Origin: Carposina sasakii | Lineage: Eukaryota > Arthropoda > Insecta > Lepidoptera > Carposinidae | Assembly (NCBI GenBank): GCA_014607495.2 | Contig: CP053153.1 | Span: 7,006,001 to 7,070,000 of the forward strand | Length of the DNA: 64,000 nucleotides | Reading direction: 5' to 3' | Shown: positions 51,707 to 63,530 of the stretch, piece by piece | Position numbering within the stretch: the stretch's first letter is position 1 | Layout: each line of letters starts with the position of its first letter | Notes under the pieces: model-generated | Told to the model about the DNA's origin: nothing | What the model saw: the letters and a program-made list of their open reading frames with translations, nothing else | The model's database searches: none | Made by a program: the position numbers and the translations under genes

Positions 51707-52125
51707 CAGCCCTGGGAAGTCCACTGTTGGATATAGGCCACCCCCAACAACCTCCACTCCGACCGGTCGAAAGCAGCCGTCATCCAACCGACGCCTGCGA
51801 CCTTGGCCAGGTCGTCCGTTTACCTCGCGGGTGGCTTTCCCACGCTGCGTTTGCCGATACGTGGTATCCACTCTAGAACTTTTCGACTCTATCGAACATC
51901 GGGTTCTTCGAGCTATGTGCCCTACCCATTGCCAGTTCAGCTTGCTGGACCGTTGAGCTATGTCGGTCGGTGATCTTTGCACGTCTGTGGATCTCCTCAT
52001 TTCTGATTCGATCACGCAGAGTGATCCCGAACATAGCTCTCTTCATCGCTCGCTATGCGATCCTGAGCTTCTTTATGAGGCACATATTTAGAGACCACGT
52101 CTCGGCACCGTAGGTCATCACCGGC
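51707..52125 (-). pseudogene. RTE-type retrotransposon RT C-terminus
   Basis: On the minus strand: VMTYGAETWSLNMCLIKKL, one stop, RAMFGITLRDRIRNEEI, then after a frame change LNWQWVGHIARRT and RPGQGRRRRLDDG, ending in YPTVDFPGL-like sequence. This is the thumb and tail of RTE-like elements, with at least one stop and two frameshifts. Confidence 0.8.
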
Positions 52126-52130
52126 AGCAA

Positions 52131-52524
52131 TATATATACAGGATGATTTTTAGTCGTTAACGTTCCCGAAAACTACGGAATCCCCTCATTATCACGATCA
52201 TTTTTCTCCATGAAAAAATTTTTTCTGCATACCTGGGAAGTGTCTGGTTCCCAAGATATTAGGGTCTTAAGTTGAGTAAATAGACTGCGTTTTTCTGCAT
52301 AAATGCACATAGACGCGCGTAGCAAGATTTTTTCACGATAAATAATTGATATCGGTCTATGAAAAAACTAGCATAAACACTGAACACTATAAATTTTGCT
52401 CGATTAAGATTTTTTTTTTAATTACATCATTTCCCAGAATTTTTTTTGGCATAAACTTACTTTATTTGATGCATAGAGTACGTACCCTTCGTTAAGGGTG
52501 GCAACGAAAAAACATTCTGTATTA
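52131..52524 (+). mobile_element. TIR element, family A, copy 3
   Basis: Starts TATATACAGGATGATTTTTA and ends AAAACATTCTGTATT. Very similar to 17915-18308, with a small local duplication near 52200-52225. It lies between the RTE remnant and another TACAGG-ended element. Confidence 0.8.
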
Positions 52525-52529
52525 TTTAT

Positions 52530-53013
52530 TATACAGGATGTAGGTGACAGCCAGGCAAATACTGAAATGCTGAACAAGTACCATCCTGTTGAGTTATACG
52601 ACAGTGTTATTACTCGCAGGAAATGTATTTTTGATATGATTTTCAGTAATCTTTGCTCTCCGCGCTAATTGTATTGGGCGATCCTGTGACTAATTAAATG
52701 GGCTTATTGGTTATTGTGTGACCCATTTCTGTTTTTTTGGATCAATTGTGACTCTCCATTAGGGTTGATCAGTTTTTTGACATTTTTTGAGGGCAACTTT
52801 TTTTAAAAATCATCTTTTGGTAAATTTTTTATTTTTATGTCATTATTTAAGGCCTAATTAAACGAACTAAACAATTTTTTGTCCTGAAAATATGAAAAAA
52901 ATGTCGGCAAAATTCGGAATTTACCTGCGAAAATTTTCAGTGTTCTCCGCCTCAGAATCATGGTCTGAAGTCATGATATCAATATTTGCCTGGCTGTCAC
53001 AAACACCCTGTAT
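52530..53013. mobile_element. TIR element with GTGACAGCCAGGCAAATA ends
   Basis: Left end TATACAGGATGTAGGTGACA and right end TGTCACAAACACCCTGTATA. The inverted repeats extend through CAGCCAGGCAAATA, about 30 bp. Its interior is unrelated to family A, although both share the TACAGGRTG tip. No transposase. Confidence 0.8.
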
Positions 53014-53947
53014 ATGTCGTGGCCATATCGTATCGTATAGCTTAAAATCAAAGCATAATCATAGTTAACAGTTACATAGGAAAGTTAGTTTATGGCTAGG
53101 TATGAACACTAAGCTTAGGCCTACATAATATATTTGCATAGTAAAATAATTGTTGTGAACGCAAATTCCATTAGTCGTTGTATTAGCTAAGTATATTTTT
53201 ATAAAATCCTGCAATATCACGTCCTCGTAAAATAATATAGAACCTGGTAATGGAATACATTAATACCTCGTAGGTACGGACTAAGAGCACTTTACTCGAG
53301 CAAAAAGCGAGACGCGGACATATGCCTCGGAGTGCCTTGCCTGTAACGTGTGGCCTGCCACTCTAAAATTGTAATTTAACATGTTTTACCACAGACATTA
53401 AGTTTATAGGGACATACTCATGTCTTGGATGGTTTTATGGCAATAAAATGAATAATGGGTCTTTCTTTATGGTATGATTTTTTGTTTTAGGTTTTAAGCA
53501 CTGTTTATAAATACACGGATAGAAAACTTTGGTATCATATATCTACATATATTGAAATGTTAGGCGATAAATAACTACGATTTTGAAAACCAATATCTTT
53601 CAATCGGTCTTTAATTTATGTAAAGAAAACTCACCTTCGTAGACGAGTAAAGCTAAGGCCGCCTGATATATTTATTTTTAGGTAACCGAAAATGTTAGTC
53701 TGTGAAGTAAAAGTATTTCTGAATAATATTCTAGTTATCAATCTCTATAATCGGTATATGATGGATTTTCCCCTTAACTCCTCGTGTCATTATAATGTAT
53801 CAGTAAGTACCAGGCATAGGTACCAGGTGTTCAACACTACGACAACTTATCTATTTTAAAAGTAGCCCTAACAACAAAATTACTGCAGAATGTTAATTAT
53901 TTGTTTTTATCTGATCAAGATAGTTTATTATTTTGATATAACACACC
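53014..53947. other. Unassigned AT-rich stretch
   Basis: Nothing recognised: no open frame of note, no complete element. Confidence 0.4.
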
Positions 53948-53955
53948 TTCTAAAA

Positions 53956-54142
53956 CAGTGGTTCTAAAAGTGGTCCAGGTGGACCCCCAGGGGTCCACAA
54001 GAGACTCGGTGGGGGTCTACGTTAATGTGAAAAAATGGAGGTTCACAATTAATTTGTATATGGTGTAGGCCTGTAGGGGGTCTACCAGAACCAGTTAACT
54101 TTTAAAAGGGGTCTATGAGTAAAAAAAGTTTGGGAACCTCTG
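53956..54142. mobile_element. hAT-type MITE with 8-bp target duplication
   Basis: Ends CAGTGGTTCTAAAAGTGG and AAGTTTGGGAACCTCTG, with 8-bp duplications TTCTAAAA at 53948-53955 and 54143-54150. The interior (CCCCCAGGGGTCCACAAGAG) matches a common insect hAT MITE type. 187 bp, non-coding. Confidence 0.9.
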
Positions 54143-54199
54143 TTCTAAAAGAATAATAACCATACTAGATTTTCTATTGATTGCAGGCAAAACAAGTTT

Positions 54200-54361
54200 T
54201 GTAGGCGATGGGTTGACCACCTGTCGCTACTAACCGAACTTGTACATCTCAACTATACCCTAAAAATTGGTCAGAAGTGGCACCATGTGGTTCTATCGGC
54301 CCATAGTGCTCTGCCTACCCCGTAAGGGATAAAGGCGTGATTATATGTATGTATGTATGTA
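54200..54361 (+). repeat. LINE 3' tail with (TATG)n
   Basis: TGCTCTGCCTACCCCGTAAG, GGATAAAGGCGTGATTATAT and a short TATG run form the same tail that follows the RT remnant at 61392-61853. Only the 3' UTR is present. Confidence 0.65.
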
Positions 54362-54362
54362 A

Positions 54363-55295
54363 AACAAGCGTCTGTTCACGAGCATATCACGACAAATAGG
54401 CAAACACATGTTTGGCTACTAAGATAATATTATTTTTACATGTATGATCTTATCTATGTACCTACAACGAATCTATTTTTGGAAGCTAGGTAACCTAAGT
54501 TCATACTATCTTTGTACATTATTACAGGTTATATTGGGCAAAGATTACGATAAAGTCTGTTCATTGAGAATATTCAAACCCAATCCTATTTGAATATTTT
54601 CCTGGAAGTCAGTAGGTACATAGATATAGAACACTAGACCGGAATTTTAGATCCTAATGATAATAATGAATGATACCTAAATGGTAATAATGAAGGAAGC
54701 TCAGCGCATATTTATTAGCAGGCATAGTATCTAGTATTTTACAATTTCGAAGCATGTTAACTAACTATGTACAAATATACATGAAATATAAATGAACTTC
54801 CTTTAATCAATTGAGGTTATGTATGTATGTATGTATGTATGTATGTATGTATACGTAAAGGCTTGTCTTAACAAAATTGGAAAATGTTTAACTTTGCATT
54901 GCTTGCTACTTTACTTGGGGATACAGCCGAGCCGTGTGTATAATATATGTATTGATTGTAACTTTATGTTAACACGAAGCTAGGTAAATGATAGGTAATC
55001 GAATCTATCGAAGAATTTTAATATTTTAAAATAACTTCTAGGATCGACGATTACAGTGAGGTAGATAAGCGGTATCAGCCATCATTGAGAACTCCTCAAT
55101 AATAATGTCGACTGAGATTGAACGCCAGCATTTATCACGAATGCCTCGATATCTCCTCGATTGAGCCAGGATAGTTTTAGCGAGATGGTTGTGGTCGCTA
55201 GGTAGAATGTGGCGATGAAGGAAACTTCAGCTTCAGTAGGCACAGTCGTATATTGCCACAACACATAAAGTTAGAAAGAGAGAATAGAGTGAAAG
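54363..55295. other. Unassigned stretch with (ATGT)n microsatellite
   Basis: An ATGT repeat lies at about 54819-54851. The rest shows no recognised gene. Confidence 0.4.
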
Positions 55296-55298
55296 TAC

Positions 55299-55300
55299 AG

Positions 55301-55332
<32 letters not shown>

Positions 55333-55358
55333 TACATATATGTGTGTGTGTGTGTGTA
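55299..55358. repeat. (TA)n/(TG)n compound microsatellite
   Basis: A run of about 14 TA units, an interrupted ATACATATA stretch, then about eight TG units. It directly abuts the 3' end of the Gypsy-type pol remnant. Confidence 0.9.
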
Positions 55359-55389
55359 TCAGGTCACCTACAGTACTCCCTTCCAGAGA

Positions 55390-56690
55390 CCGAGTCTACG
55401 GGCGATAGTAACCTGGGAAGTGAACTCGCCTTCCCGAGCGCGTTACCCGTACAGGTGGAAGATGGTCTGGTTGTGGTCGGTCAGGAGGATCAGTACAGCC
55501 GCGTGGCGGTAGAGATAAGGCATTGTCAGTCAGTATATAGGTTTCAGCCGATCTATAATGACTGTCACGTCCTTACCCCTGACGCGTATTTTAAAGTGCT
55601 TAGCACCTCTGCACAAAACTTCGTGTGGGCCTATGTAGGCCGGTTGGAGAGAACCACGTAGCGCGTCTTCCCTAAGGAATACGTGGCTACATGTGGCGAG
55701 GTCCTTAAACACGAAGGTTTTATGTCTAGAGTGGTGCTGGACGTATCTTCTTGGCAAAGGACTTGAGACGTGCTGAGAATTCGGTGATGTCGGTGGTGTA
55801 GCCTTTGAGGTTATGGCCAAAGAATTCGCCAGGTAGGCGGAGTGGCTCACCGTACACCAATTCAGCCGAGGATGTCTTCAAGTCCTCCTCGATGGAGGTT
55901 CGAATGCCGAGAAGAACGAGAGGTAACGTCTCGGTCCAGTTTGCGTCAGCATGGCAGGTAATGGCTGCCTTTAGTTGGCGGTGAAAACGCTCAACCAAGC
56001 CGTTGAACTGTGGGTGGTATGCCGTTGCCCTTGGGTGTTTGAAACCGATGGACTTGGACAGTTGCTGGAACAGCGCTGATTGGAACTGTCCTCCGCGGTC
56101 GGTAACGATCACAGAAGGACATCCATAGCGCGACACCCAACAGGAGCGGAACGCTTTTGCTACCGTTTCGGTTGTAATATCGGTAAGTGGTACAGCATCC
56201 AGCCATCGCGTGAAGCGATAGACGGCTGTAAGGCAGTACAGTATATTCACCATCTGGCGGCAGAGGGCCGATCAGGTCTAGATGGACATGTTTGAAACGC
56301 ACCGAAGGTAAATCATGCATACCTAAAGGTGACGCAACGTGCCTGTTTACCTTCGTTCGCTGGCAGGCCAAACATGCCCATTCACGGCAGTCCTTGCGCA
56401 TCAGAGGCCACACAAAGCCTTCTGCAACGAGCTTGGATGTGGCGTTAGCGCCTGGGTGGCAAAGCGAGTGCAGGCAGCTATATACCTGCTGACGCAGTTG
56501 TTGCGGGACGAAGGGCCTGGGAGTCGGCGTACTGACGTCGCAGTATAATGCGGTACGACTTCCAGGGATCTTCGTCTTGATGAGGCGCTCTTCGCCTCAA
56601 AATGTTGAGGAGTCGTCCAGGCATGTCTAGGAATGACGGGTTTGCGTTCCGCCATTTTGCTGTGCGAATTCGTGCGCGTGGTGTCACTTT
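55390..56690 (-). pseudogene. Ty3/Gypsy-type pol remnant (integrase)
   Basis: Minus strand, several frames. In order: a linker after RNase H (ILRCDVSTPTPRPFVP); an H2C2 zinc finger (LHSLCHPG to CLACQRTK); the catalytic core with first Asp in HLDLIGPL, second Asp in VTDRGGQF and the Glu in GLVERFHRQLK; then a C-terminal GPHEV region, RLKPIY, and a tail TRSGRRVHFP before a stop near 55404. At least three frameshifts (near 56240, 55740 and 55530) split it. No protease, RT or LTRs are found in the flanks, so it is a partial dead copy. Confidence 0.85.
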
Positions 56691-56814
56691 CACTGGGTAG
56701 TCCGTGTCCTTTGCGGGGTCAAATCACGTCACCTACAATAGTTAGAGGGTAATTTATCTTGTAAGAAAAATAGAATCGCCTTTTTATATATGTACACATT
56801 TTTTACAATAATAA

Positions 56815-56890
56815 AGATGTGGCTTAGTGGTTATAGCGGCTGGCATGGTTTGCAGCGGTCGTGGGTTCGATTCCCACTCGGGTGAAGAAT
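56815..56890 (+). repeat. tRNA-like SINE head or pseudo-tRNA
   Basis: Has a box A-like TGGCTTAGTGG and a perfect box B with T-arm GTGGG-TTCGATT-CCCAC. The expected acceptor stem (AAAGATG against TCGGGTG) does not pair and no clean anticodon stem forms. Best read as a tRNA-derived repeat fragment, not a functional tRNA gene. Confidence 0.5.
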
Positions 56891-57560
56891 TTTTTCCTTT
56901 TTCTTTATTAATAATTTTATAATAATAAAGATAAAAATAACGAACTAACTAATGTAAAATGGAGTAGTGAGTTCACAAAATACCTAATGCTTATATTTTC
57001 AATATAAAAATAATTCTAACTTCTATATAAGTACCTACCATGAAATATTCCGCCACACAGCCTGTTTCATTATTACATACGCTGTAGTATACAGCGTAAA
57101 CTTATTCATCAACCGTACCAATAGTAGGTACTGCTGTATAACTGTAACCCAATTTCAGTGAAATGGGTTTCTAAAAACAATAAAAGAGCACTGATAGCGC
57201 TGTCTATTGGCATGTGGCACGACAACCACTATGCGATTCCTGTTTCTACACATATTGGTGCCTTTGATAATAAAGCTCTATTTATACCGACATTGCTACG
57301 GACTTTTTTATTGATAAAATATACAAGGGCTTTTTAAAGATAAAAAGTAAGCTATACTTACTAAATAATATCGTTAGTGCAACAATCATACCTACTCTAT
57401 AAATTGTCCATTTTTATTTTAATCGAGTAGAATTCAATAATACAGTGAATGACAAGTCATAACGAATTGCCCTCATCCGTTTTAATCCCACGTCCATTGG
57501 AAATAACTCTATCTATCTCTTCTTTGAATTAATGAAGTGTTGTCAAACTGCTCTACTATA
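56891..57560. other. Unassigned AT-rich stretch
   Basis: No gene or element recognised. Confidence 0.4.
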
Positions 57561-57566
57561 TATGCA

Positions 57567-57947
57567 TATACAGGGTGTAAAAAGACTACGTTGTCATTTT
57601 AATACCTCGTATTCTTTGTAACGTAACGATCATTTTTTTCTATGGAACCAACCCTGGGAAAAGAAAATTTTTTTTATGAAAAAAACATTTTCTTTATTGC
57701 AAGCAATGTATTAGATTGACAAATTCGAAATACAAAACTAATATTTGAAAATATTAATATGGTGTCTTTAAAAAAAATGTTTATTAACATTTTTCAGATG
57801 GATTTATTTAAAATAAATATACTGATATTCATGTAACTTTGGAAACCCGTGGTTTCCCAGGGGTGCTGCCATAGAAAAAAATGATCGTGATATTACAAAG
57901 AATACGAGGTATTAAAAGAACAAAGTTGTCTTTTTACACCCAGTATA
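57567..57947. mobile_element. Long-TIR MITE (TACAGGGTGTAAAAAG ends)
   Basis: Inverted arms of about 80 bp: CAGGGTGTAAAAAGACTACG with AATACCTCGTATTCTTTGTA at the left, complement at the right, ending TTTTTACACCCAGTATA. 381 bp, no coding capacity. Shares only the TACAGGGTG tip with family A. Confidence 0.85.
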
Positions 57948-58059
57948 CGTATCTATTTAATATTACATTCAAATCTCAAATAAGTAGGTAGATAGTTTTC
58001 ATACCAAGGTTGGTACCAAGTTTGCCCATCTTTATCTATCCATCTTTCATTTTCCTATT

Positions 58060-58285
58060 CTTATCCCATTTATTAATGAGGTCGGCGCAATATGGTTTCT
58101 TTTGAAACTTACATTGCCAAAGATTTGGCATTTGTTTTACGGTCGGCTGCCTGCCTGACGCTAACACTTCTCAGGTATAGCTAAGTGATAATTTTATAAA
58201 AACCGTACATAAAATAAATTCACTGGTACAGGCCCGTGACTGGAATCAAACTTACGCCTCTCGCTCTGGGCTACTTACCACTGTA
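58060..58285 (-). repeat. tRNA-derived SINE, second copy
   Basis: Same family as 35640-35884 (GCGCAATATGGTTTCTTT, CCGTACATAAAATAAATTCA). Box B has decayed to GGAATCAAACTTA on the plus strand. Confidence 0.65.
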
Positions 58286-58341
58286 AAACAGATATCTGCA
58301 AGTTTTTCCTACAAACTTGCAAAAAGTGATATACGTACACA

Positions 58342-58505
58342 CAGCGCCGGCCCGTAGTAAATTTTAGAATGGAGCGAGATCCAATTATGGCGCCTATCCT
58401 ATTTGCTCCTAATAATATATACCTATATCTTTACCATTTAGGCGCCCTCTAGGATTTGGCGCCTGGAGCGACTGCTCCGTTCGCCGTATGGGCGGGCCGG
58501 CCCTG
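58342..58505. mobile_element. hAT-type MITE (CAGCGCCGGCCCGT ends)
   Basis: Left CAGCGCCGGCCCGTAG and right CGGGCCGGCCCTG form inverted ends. The flanking 8-mers CGTACACA and CCTACACT match at six positions, a decayed target duplication. The inner GGCGCC/GGATTTGGCGCC repeats are typical of this lepidopteran MITE type. Confidence 0.75.
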
Positions 58506-58889
58506 CCTACACTATTATATCTTATTTAGGTACAATAAATTGTGCTAGTACCTACATACCCACGAGCATTTTTATTCAAAACAAAAAATAGTGACTTATT
58601 AAAGAAATAAATCAGGAACACTCTGGAATGTTCCTACAATCTACAAAAATAAATGATTGATTTTTAAGTTTTCACTGGTAGTGGTCTATTTCCATAGCAT
58701 TTCATTTCACAACCGGTTGGTCTGGCTGCTCTTAAATAAACTAACTGCATTTTGACTTGAACGTGGTAAAAAGCAATCGAACTTTTGTGATATTTCTACA
58801 AAATGTGGCTAAAAGGAATATCCAAACCACCACTATCTAGCCTTCTAATATAGTCGGAGTTCTTAAAAAAGTAATTTCGAGTGGTGTTG

Positions 58890-59045
58890 GCAGAGAAGAA
58901 TAAAACCACCCCATGTCTTCTCGTGGGTATCGTAAGAGGCGATCAATGATTTCCGGGAGATGGGAAGCGGCGCCTTCCAACAACACAACATAGTCCGAAA
59001 ATTACACTGCGATCACGCGGCCACTACCTGCGTGGTAACATGGTG
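58890..59045 (+). repeat. SINE-like fragment
   Basis: AACCACCCCATGTCTTCTCG, GTGGGTATCGTAAGAGGCGA and AACACAACATAGTCCGAAAA match the element at 4401-4639 and 25435-25515, with decay at the 3' end. Confidence 0.65.
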
Positions 59046-59083
59046 CTGTAGTAATGTGAACTGTTCAGTAATCACAACATATT

Positions 59084-59251
59084 GAGAATGCGAAAGTAAG
59101 TTTGTTTATTTGTTTCTTTGTTATCTTTTTGACGCTTTATTTTCTCAACTAACCTACCTACTTCAACTTGGATACATAAATTGGGATTACGGGTAAGGAT
59201 ATTAGGATACATTATTTAGTCCTCGTGGATAAAGTTGCGGGCAACAGCTAG
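59084..59251 (+). mobile_element. Helitron-like remnant
   Basis: The 3' end GTTGCGGGCAACAGCTAG followed by T matches the CTAG|T rule. The body (GTAAGTTTGTTTATTTGTTT, GGATTACGGGTAAGGATA) resembles Lep1-type elements. The 5' terminus is not clear. Confidence 0.55.
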
Positions 59252-59539
59252 TAATTCTATAAATTTCTCCTAGGTATGCACATGCAATGGTAAAACGTAG
59301 TTAATTAGTGAAAAGCGTAGTTTTATTCAAAAACTTTATTTAAGTGCACCGAGTTTTTGAAATTACAATGCGGTGCTGAATAAATATTTTGTCAATCTCT
59401 AACTTCATTAAAAACTTTAGATTTATACTTCTTATTTCAAGATAATTTATTGTATTAATGTAACGTGCGTGACATAGGCAGGTACCTACTTGCTATACCT
59501 ACTATAGGATATTGTATAATAAATAATATAGAAATTGTC

Positions 59540-59760
59540 ACTTAGCTCGTGCCTCGGAAAGTACGTAAAACCGTTGGTCCTGCGCCTCTCTCCGATCGTG
59601 TCGGCTTTCCGTTCCATCGGACTATGAGAGTGACGGAATAGAGAGTGCATCTGTGTTTGCGCACACACTTATACCCTATAATATCTCCTGCGTATCTGGC
59701 TGATCTCCGTAGAGATTGGTCGCCTTGGCCGAAATACGGTCGGAGGAGATCATCACTATA
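59540..59760 (-). repeat. Lepidopteran SINE-like element
   Basis: GAGGCGCAGGACCAACGGTT and GGCCAAGGCGACCAATCTCT on the minus strand mark a repeat I recognise as abundant in Lepidoptera. A shorter copy is at 40655-40770. The 60- and 79-codon frames here are not genes. Confidence 0.65.
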
Positions 59761-61390
59761 GGATATACGAGTATAATACATACACTATACCAGCTATGAT
59801 AAAGTGATAATTTTAATAGAACAATATGATTATAACATTATAATATAATAAAGATAGATACAACGTAAAAAGGCTAAGCAGAAGAAAAATTTTATTCCTC
59901 AGATGTCTACATAATATTAGCCAATTCAGGTTCATTTTTATGATTTAGATTTAATTTCATTTTATCTTAGGTATCTTAGTGAACCTTAACAAAATTCATT
60001 ATAACAACACAGCTACGATTTTCGTACACAACTTTATAAGCTCTTTTTGTATCACCTGCTCATAAGACAGAGTACATATTTTATTCATGGTTTGAAAATT
60101 GGCGAAAGCGTAGACACGCGGGTAATGATTAGTGGATCCTGTCGCCGCCTGTCCCACAGTCTCGGGGGGCTACAATCCAATTTACCTACTAACATACATA
60201 GCCTACCCTACCAGCTCCAGTCTAGCAATTTGATGACTCTATTATCTAGTGTTTTCATAGATAAATTTATATTAGAAGATATCGTATAAACAACAGGGGT
60301 GTCAAACTAACGTAGTAAGTGCCGTAAACTCAAATATCTTTTATTGCAGTAAATACGTTTTATATTCCCAATAAAAAATGTGTCATTAAAATTATATAAG
60401 TAGCTGGCACTGTTATGGTTAGACAACCCTTGTATTGTAATAGCGGAGCTAAATATCTCTGCAAAAGAGAGGTGAGTTAGTTACCTAATAAGATTAACTC
60501 TATCCTATACCACTTCGCCACAGTAATATGTGATACTTATTTCATACGAAAAGGCACCTTGTTAATACTCTGAAAACAATGTAATACCCACTATTATACC
60601 GACTGACGACGGCTACTTACTACGAGCTGCCCGCTGTGGCTCGACTTTATTTCGGTGGACCAATTTCTCTTATTATAAAACTTCTCTCGCGTCTTAGTGG
60701 CAAAAGTTAGGTGCAATAACAAAGAATTTCACGAAAGTAAATGTGATATATTTTTTCGTCTTCGGACGGAGATTTACGAGTTTGTTGAAAATTCTGTATT
60801 TTAAACGGACGACATATTTTAATATAGGTAATGTTAGTGATTGTGTGTGTGAACATTCGCTCAGTCCGATTCTGGGACTAACAAAATATTATTAGATTAA
60901 AAAATTGAGGTTAATTAAGTTGTTCAGGTACCTATTAGAATTGTTTGTGGCTATACCCTATAAACGCAAAAATAATAACTCCCTTATCATCAATCGAGTG
61001 ATTGATTAAATGAGGACTCAACCATTGAAAAACAGATAAAACATAAAGTAGGTGCTCGCATCTCTCACCTGAGTGGCCACAAGGGAAAAGTTACCACTTA
61101 GAATATGGGCGTTAGTATGTATTCTACGACGAATGTTGACAACACTGAAAGAAACAGCTAGGTAATGCCCTGGAGATAGGGAAAATAGTTTGTGTATAGT
61201 TGCAGGTACATACAGGATGACGTGGGTCGACGTGCACCCTCTGGCCTTCCGTTAGAAAACTCAAAGCAAGTTCACGCGTTAATACGTAAAGTCTGCTTAT
61301 TATTACAAAGATTTTCCATTTTGTCAAAGGTAACGAATGTTGATTTACTTTACATTTTTATGACTGCAAATGAACATCTCTCGCTTAACA
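59761..61390. other. Unassigned AT-rich stretch
   Basis: No gene or complete element recognised. The 80-codon frame at 60047-60289 has no recognisable features. Confidence 0.4.
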
Positions 61391-61391
61391 T

Positions 61392-61853
61392 ATGTATGGA
61401 AGTGAAAGTTGGGTATGGCAGAAACCAAAACATCAAAGTCAAGTGAATGCAGTGGAAATGAGAGCATTGAGAAGTATGTGTGGAGTCACTTTGAAAGATA
61501 GGATAAGAAATGAGGTGATCAGAAAGAAGTGTGGTATAAATGAGGACGTAGTGACGAAGATTGAGAAGGGTATGTTGAGGTGGTTTGGGCATATGGAGAG
61601 GATGAGTGAAAGTAGACTGACAAAGAAAGTGTACAACGGAAGAGTGGATGGAAGGGTTGGAAAGGGAAGACCTCGCCGGACTTTCATCGATCAAATTGGT
61701 GGAATTCTAAAGAAAGGTCAGGTCAAGAGTACCCTAAACCGACGAGCGTGCATAAAGAATATCATTAAAGTAGATGAAGCGAAAGAGGTGTGTCAGGATC
61801 GTAGCAAATGGAGATCCGTGATCTCTGCCTACCCCTCCGGGAAAGAGGCGTGA
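61392..61853 (+). pseudogene. Non-LTR retrotransposon RT C-terminus
   Basis: An open 153-codon piece of an RTE/Jockey-group protein: MYGSESWVWQKPK, AVEMRALRSMCGVTLKDRIR, MLRWFGHMERMSESRLTKKV and KGRPRRTFIDQI, ending YPSGKEA and TGA. It is 5'-truncated within the RT thumb, so it is a fragment although its frame is intact. It is followed by the GTGATTATTATGTATG tail. Confidence 0.8.
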
Positions 61854-61892
61854 TTATTATGTATGTATATGTATGTATGTATGTATGTATAA
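61854..61892 (+). repeat. (GTAT)n tail of the RT remnant
   Basis: Interrupted TATG/GTAT repeats directly after the stop codon, as at 54340-54361; the simple-repeat tail of this LINE family. Confidence 0.8.
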
Positions 61893-62133
61893 CATGAAAA
61901 AGGTATATCTCTACTTTTAACGGATTTCAGGTTTAATATCCTGGCTAATATATAGATAGGTATGTATATCTATAGATATTTTAATAGGGTAAATACATCA
62001 TGTAAGCGAGACACTATAAAAATGCATGAATAGGTAGAATAGATTTGTATCATTTATGCGAAAAACGTCGGTATCTATTAATTAAAATGAAAATTAACTT
62101 TTTTATAATTGAATTAAAAAAATCGACGTATTT

Positions 62134-62501
62134 ATACAGGATGTTTTTTTGTGGCCACCTTTAACGAAGGGTACGTACTCTATACATCAAATAAAGTAAG
62201 TTTATGCCAAAAAAAATGCTGGGAAAAAAAAATTACTTGATCTGGCGAAATTTATAGTGTCTAGTGTTTATGTTAGTTTTTTTATAGACAGATATTAATT
62301 ATTTCTCGTGAAAAAATCTTGCTACGCGCGTCTATGTGCATTTATGCAGAAAAACGCAGTCTATTTACTCAACTTTGGACCCTAATATTTTGGAAACCAG
62401 AAACTTCCCAGGTATGCTTCCATGGAGAAAAATGATCGTGATGACGAGGAGATTCCGTAGTTTTCGGGAACGTTGACGACCAAAAATCATCCTGTATTTT
62501 G
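62134..62501 (-). mobile_element. TIR element, family A, copy 4 (inverted)
   Basis: Reverse-orientation copy: begins TATACAGGATGTTTTTTTGT and ends CCAAAAATCATCCTGTATTT. Very close to copies 1 and 3 in its core. Confidence 0.85.
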
Positions 62502-63225
62502 CGATGTTATCCATACATTAAACAAATTCAAATTACTCGGTATTCGCTAATAACTGACAGACTGTAAACAACTAACAATGAACTGATTCACTACCGGTTT
62601 CTCAAGCCAACTAATGACTACTACCTTGAATAAAATGTTTCATAGGATACCGGGGCAGCCACTCAACGATCGCATTAGGACGAATTTTCTATATAAGCAA
62701 CGGTGTCAATTACCGCCAGCTAGGAAACCACTCCAATTTAGATTAGACAGGCAACGCTCTGGTGACGACGGTTTACCGTTGTAGGTACTTTGACGGCTTT
62801 TCTAGGAAACCATAACTTTACAAGTCAATCAAGTTCAATTCAAACAGCAGCCTGTCAATAGATATGCACATTTATTGGCTGTCCAGTGCAAAACTGCAGC
62901 GGAACAGGGTCACGTGAGAGCGCCGCACGCTAGCTGCACATCACTCATGCTCATAGCCAGTGCTGAGCTTTGCCAGAAAACTGCCAATATTTCATGTCAC
63001 TCCATTCACTAACCTTGTTTTCATCGATTGTATCGCACGTTTCCATCATGCCGCGAAAAATAAAATATGGTTCAGTTAATTTCCGTTCACTGTCGCAAAT
63101 CATGTCCATGCCAATGTTACGTGGGTGCAATTAAAATGACTGAAATTCTCAGTACATGTGTTAAATTTAACTTTTTTAACCTTCATCGTCTGCATGACAT
63201 CGACCTTTGGAAATGTTTAGTGATT
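62502..63225. other. Unassigned stretch, moderately GC-rich in part
   Basis: 62640-63060 is richer in GC than most of the window but shows no coding frame or repeat I can name. Confidence 0.4.
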
Positions 63226-63530
63226 ATTTTTAACCCCCGACGCAAAAACGACGGGGTGTTATAAGTTTGACGAGTCTCTATCTCTCTCTGTGTGTGTTAA
63301 TGTGTATGTGTCTGTCTGTGGCATCGTAGCTCCCAAACGGATGATCCGATTTTAATGCGATTTTTTGTTTGAAAGGTATATCAGTCAAGAGTGTTCTTAG
63401 CTATGTTTGGTGGAAATCGGTTCAGGTCTTCAAGGTCATCAGGTCGTTTGTTAGGTGTGATAGGAATGATACACGCTCAGTTTGCTTGCAAGCATATGTG
63501 GGATCTGACATTTGAAAAACGAATGTCTTC
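63226..63530 (+). repeat. Lepidopteran repeat (AACCCCCGACGCAAAAA end)
   Basis: TAACCCCCGACGCAAAAACG, GGGGTGTTATAAGTTTGACG, the TCTGTCTGTGGCATCGTAGC stretch and GGTGGAAATCGGTTCAG mark an interspersed repeat I recognise from lepidopteran genomes. Non-coding. Confidence 0.65.

Noticed and set aside
56815..56890. Functional tRNA gene
   Set aside because: Box B and the T-arm are good but the acceptor stem does not pair and no valid anticodon arm forms.
61350..61694. Reverse-strand frames of 82 and 114 codons
   Set aside because: Shadows of the plus-strand RT C-terminus.
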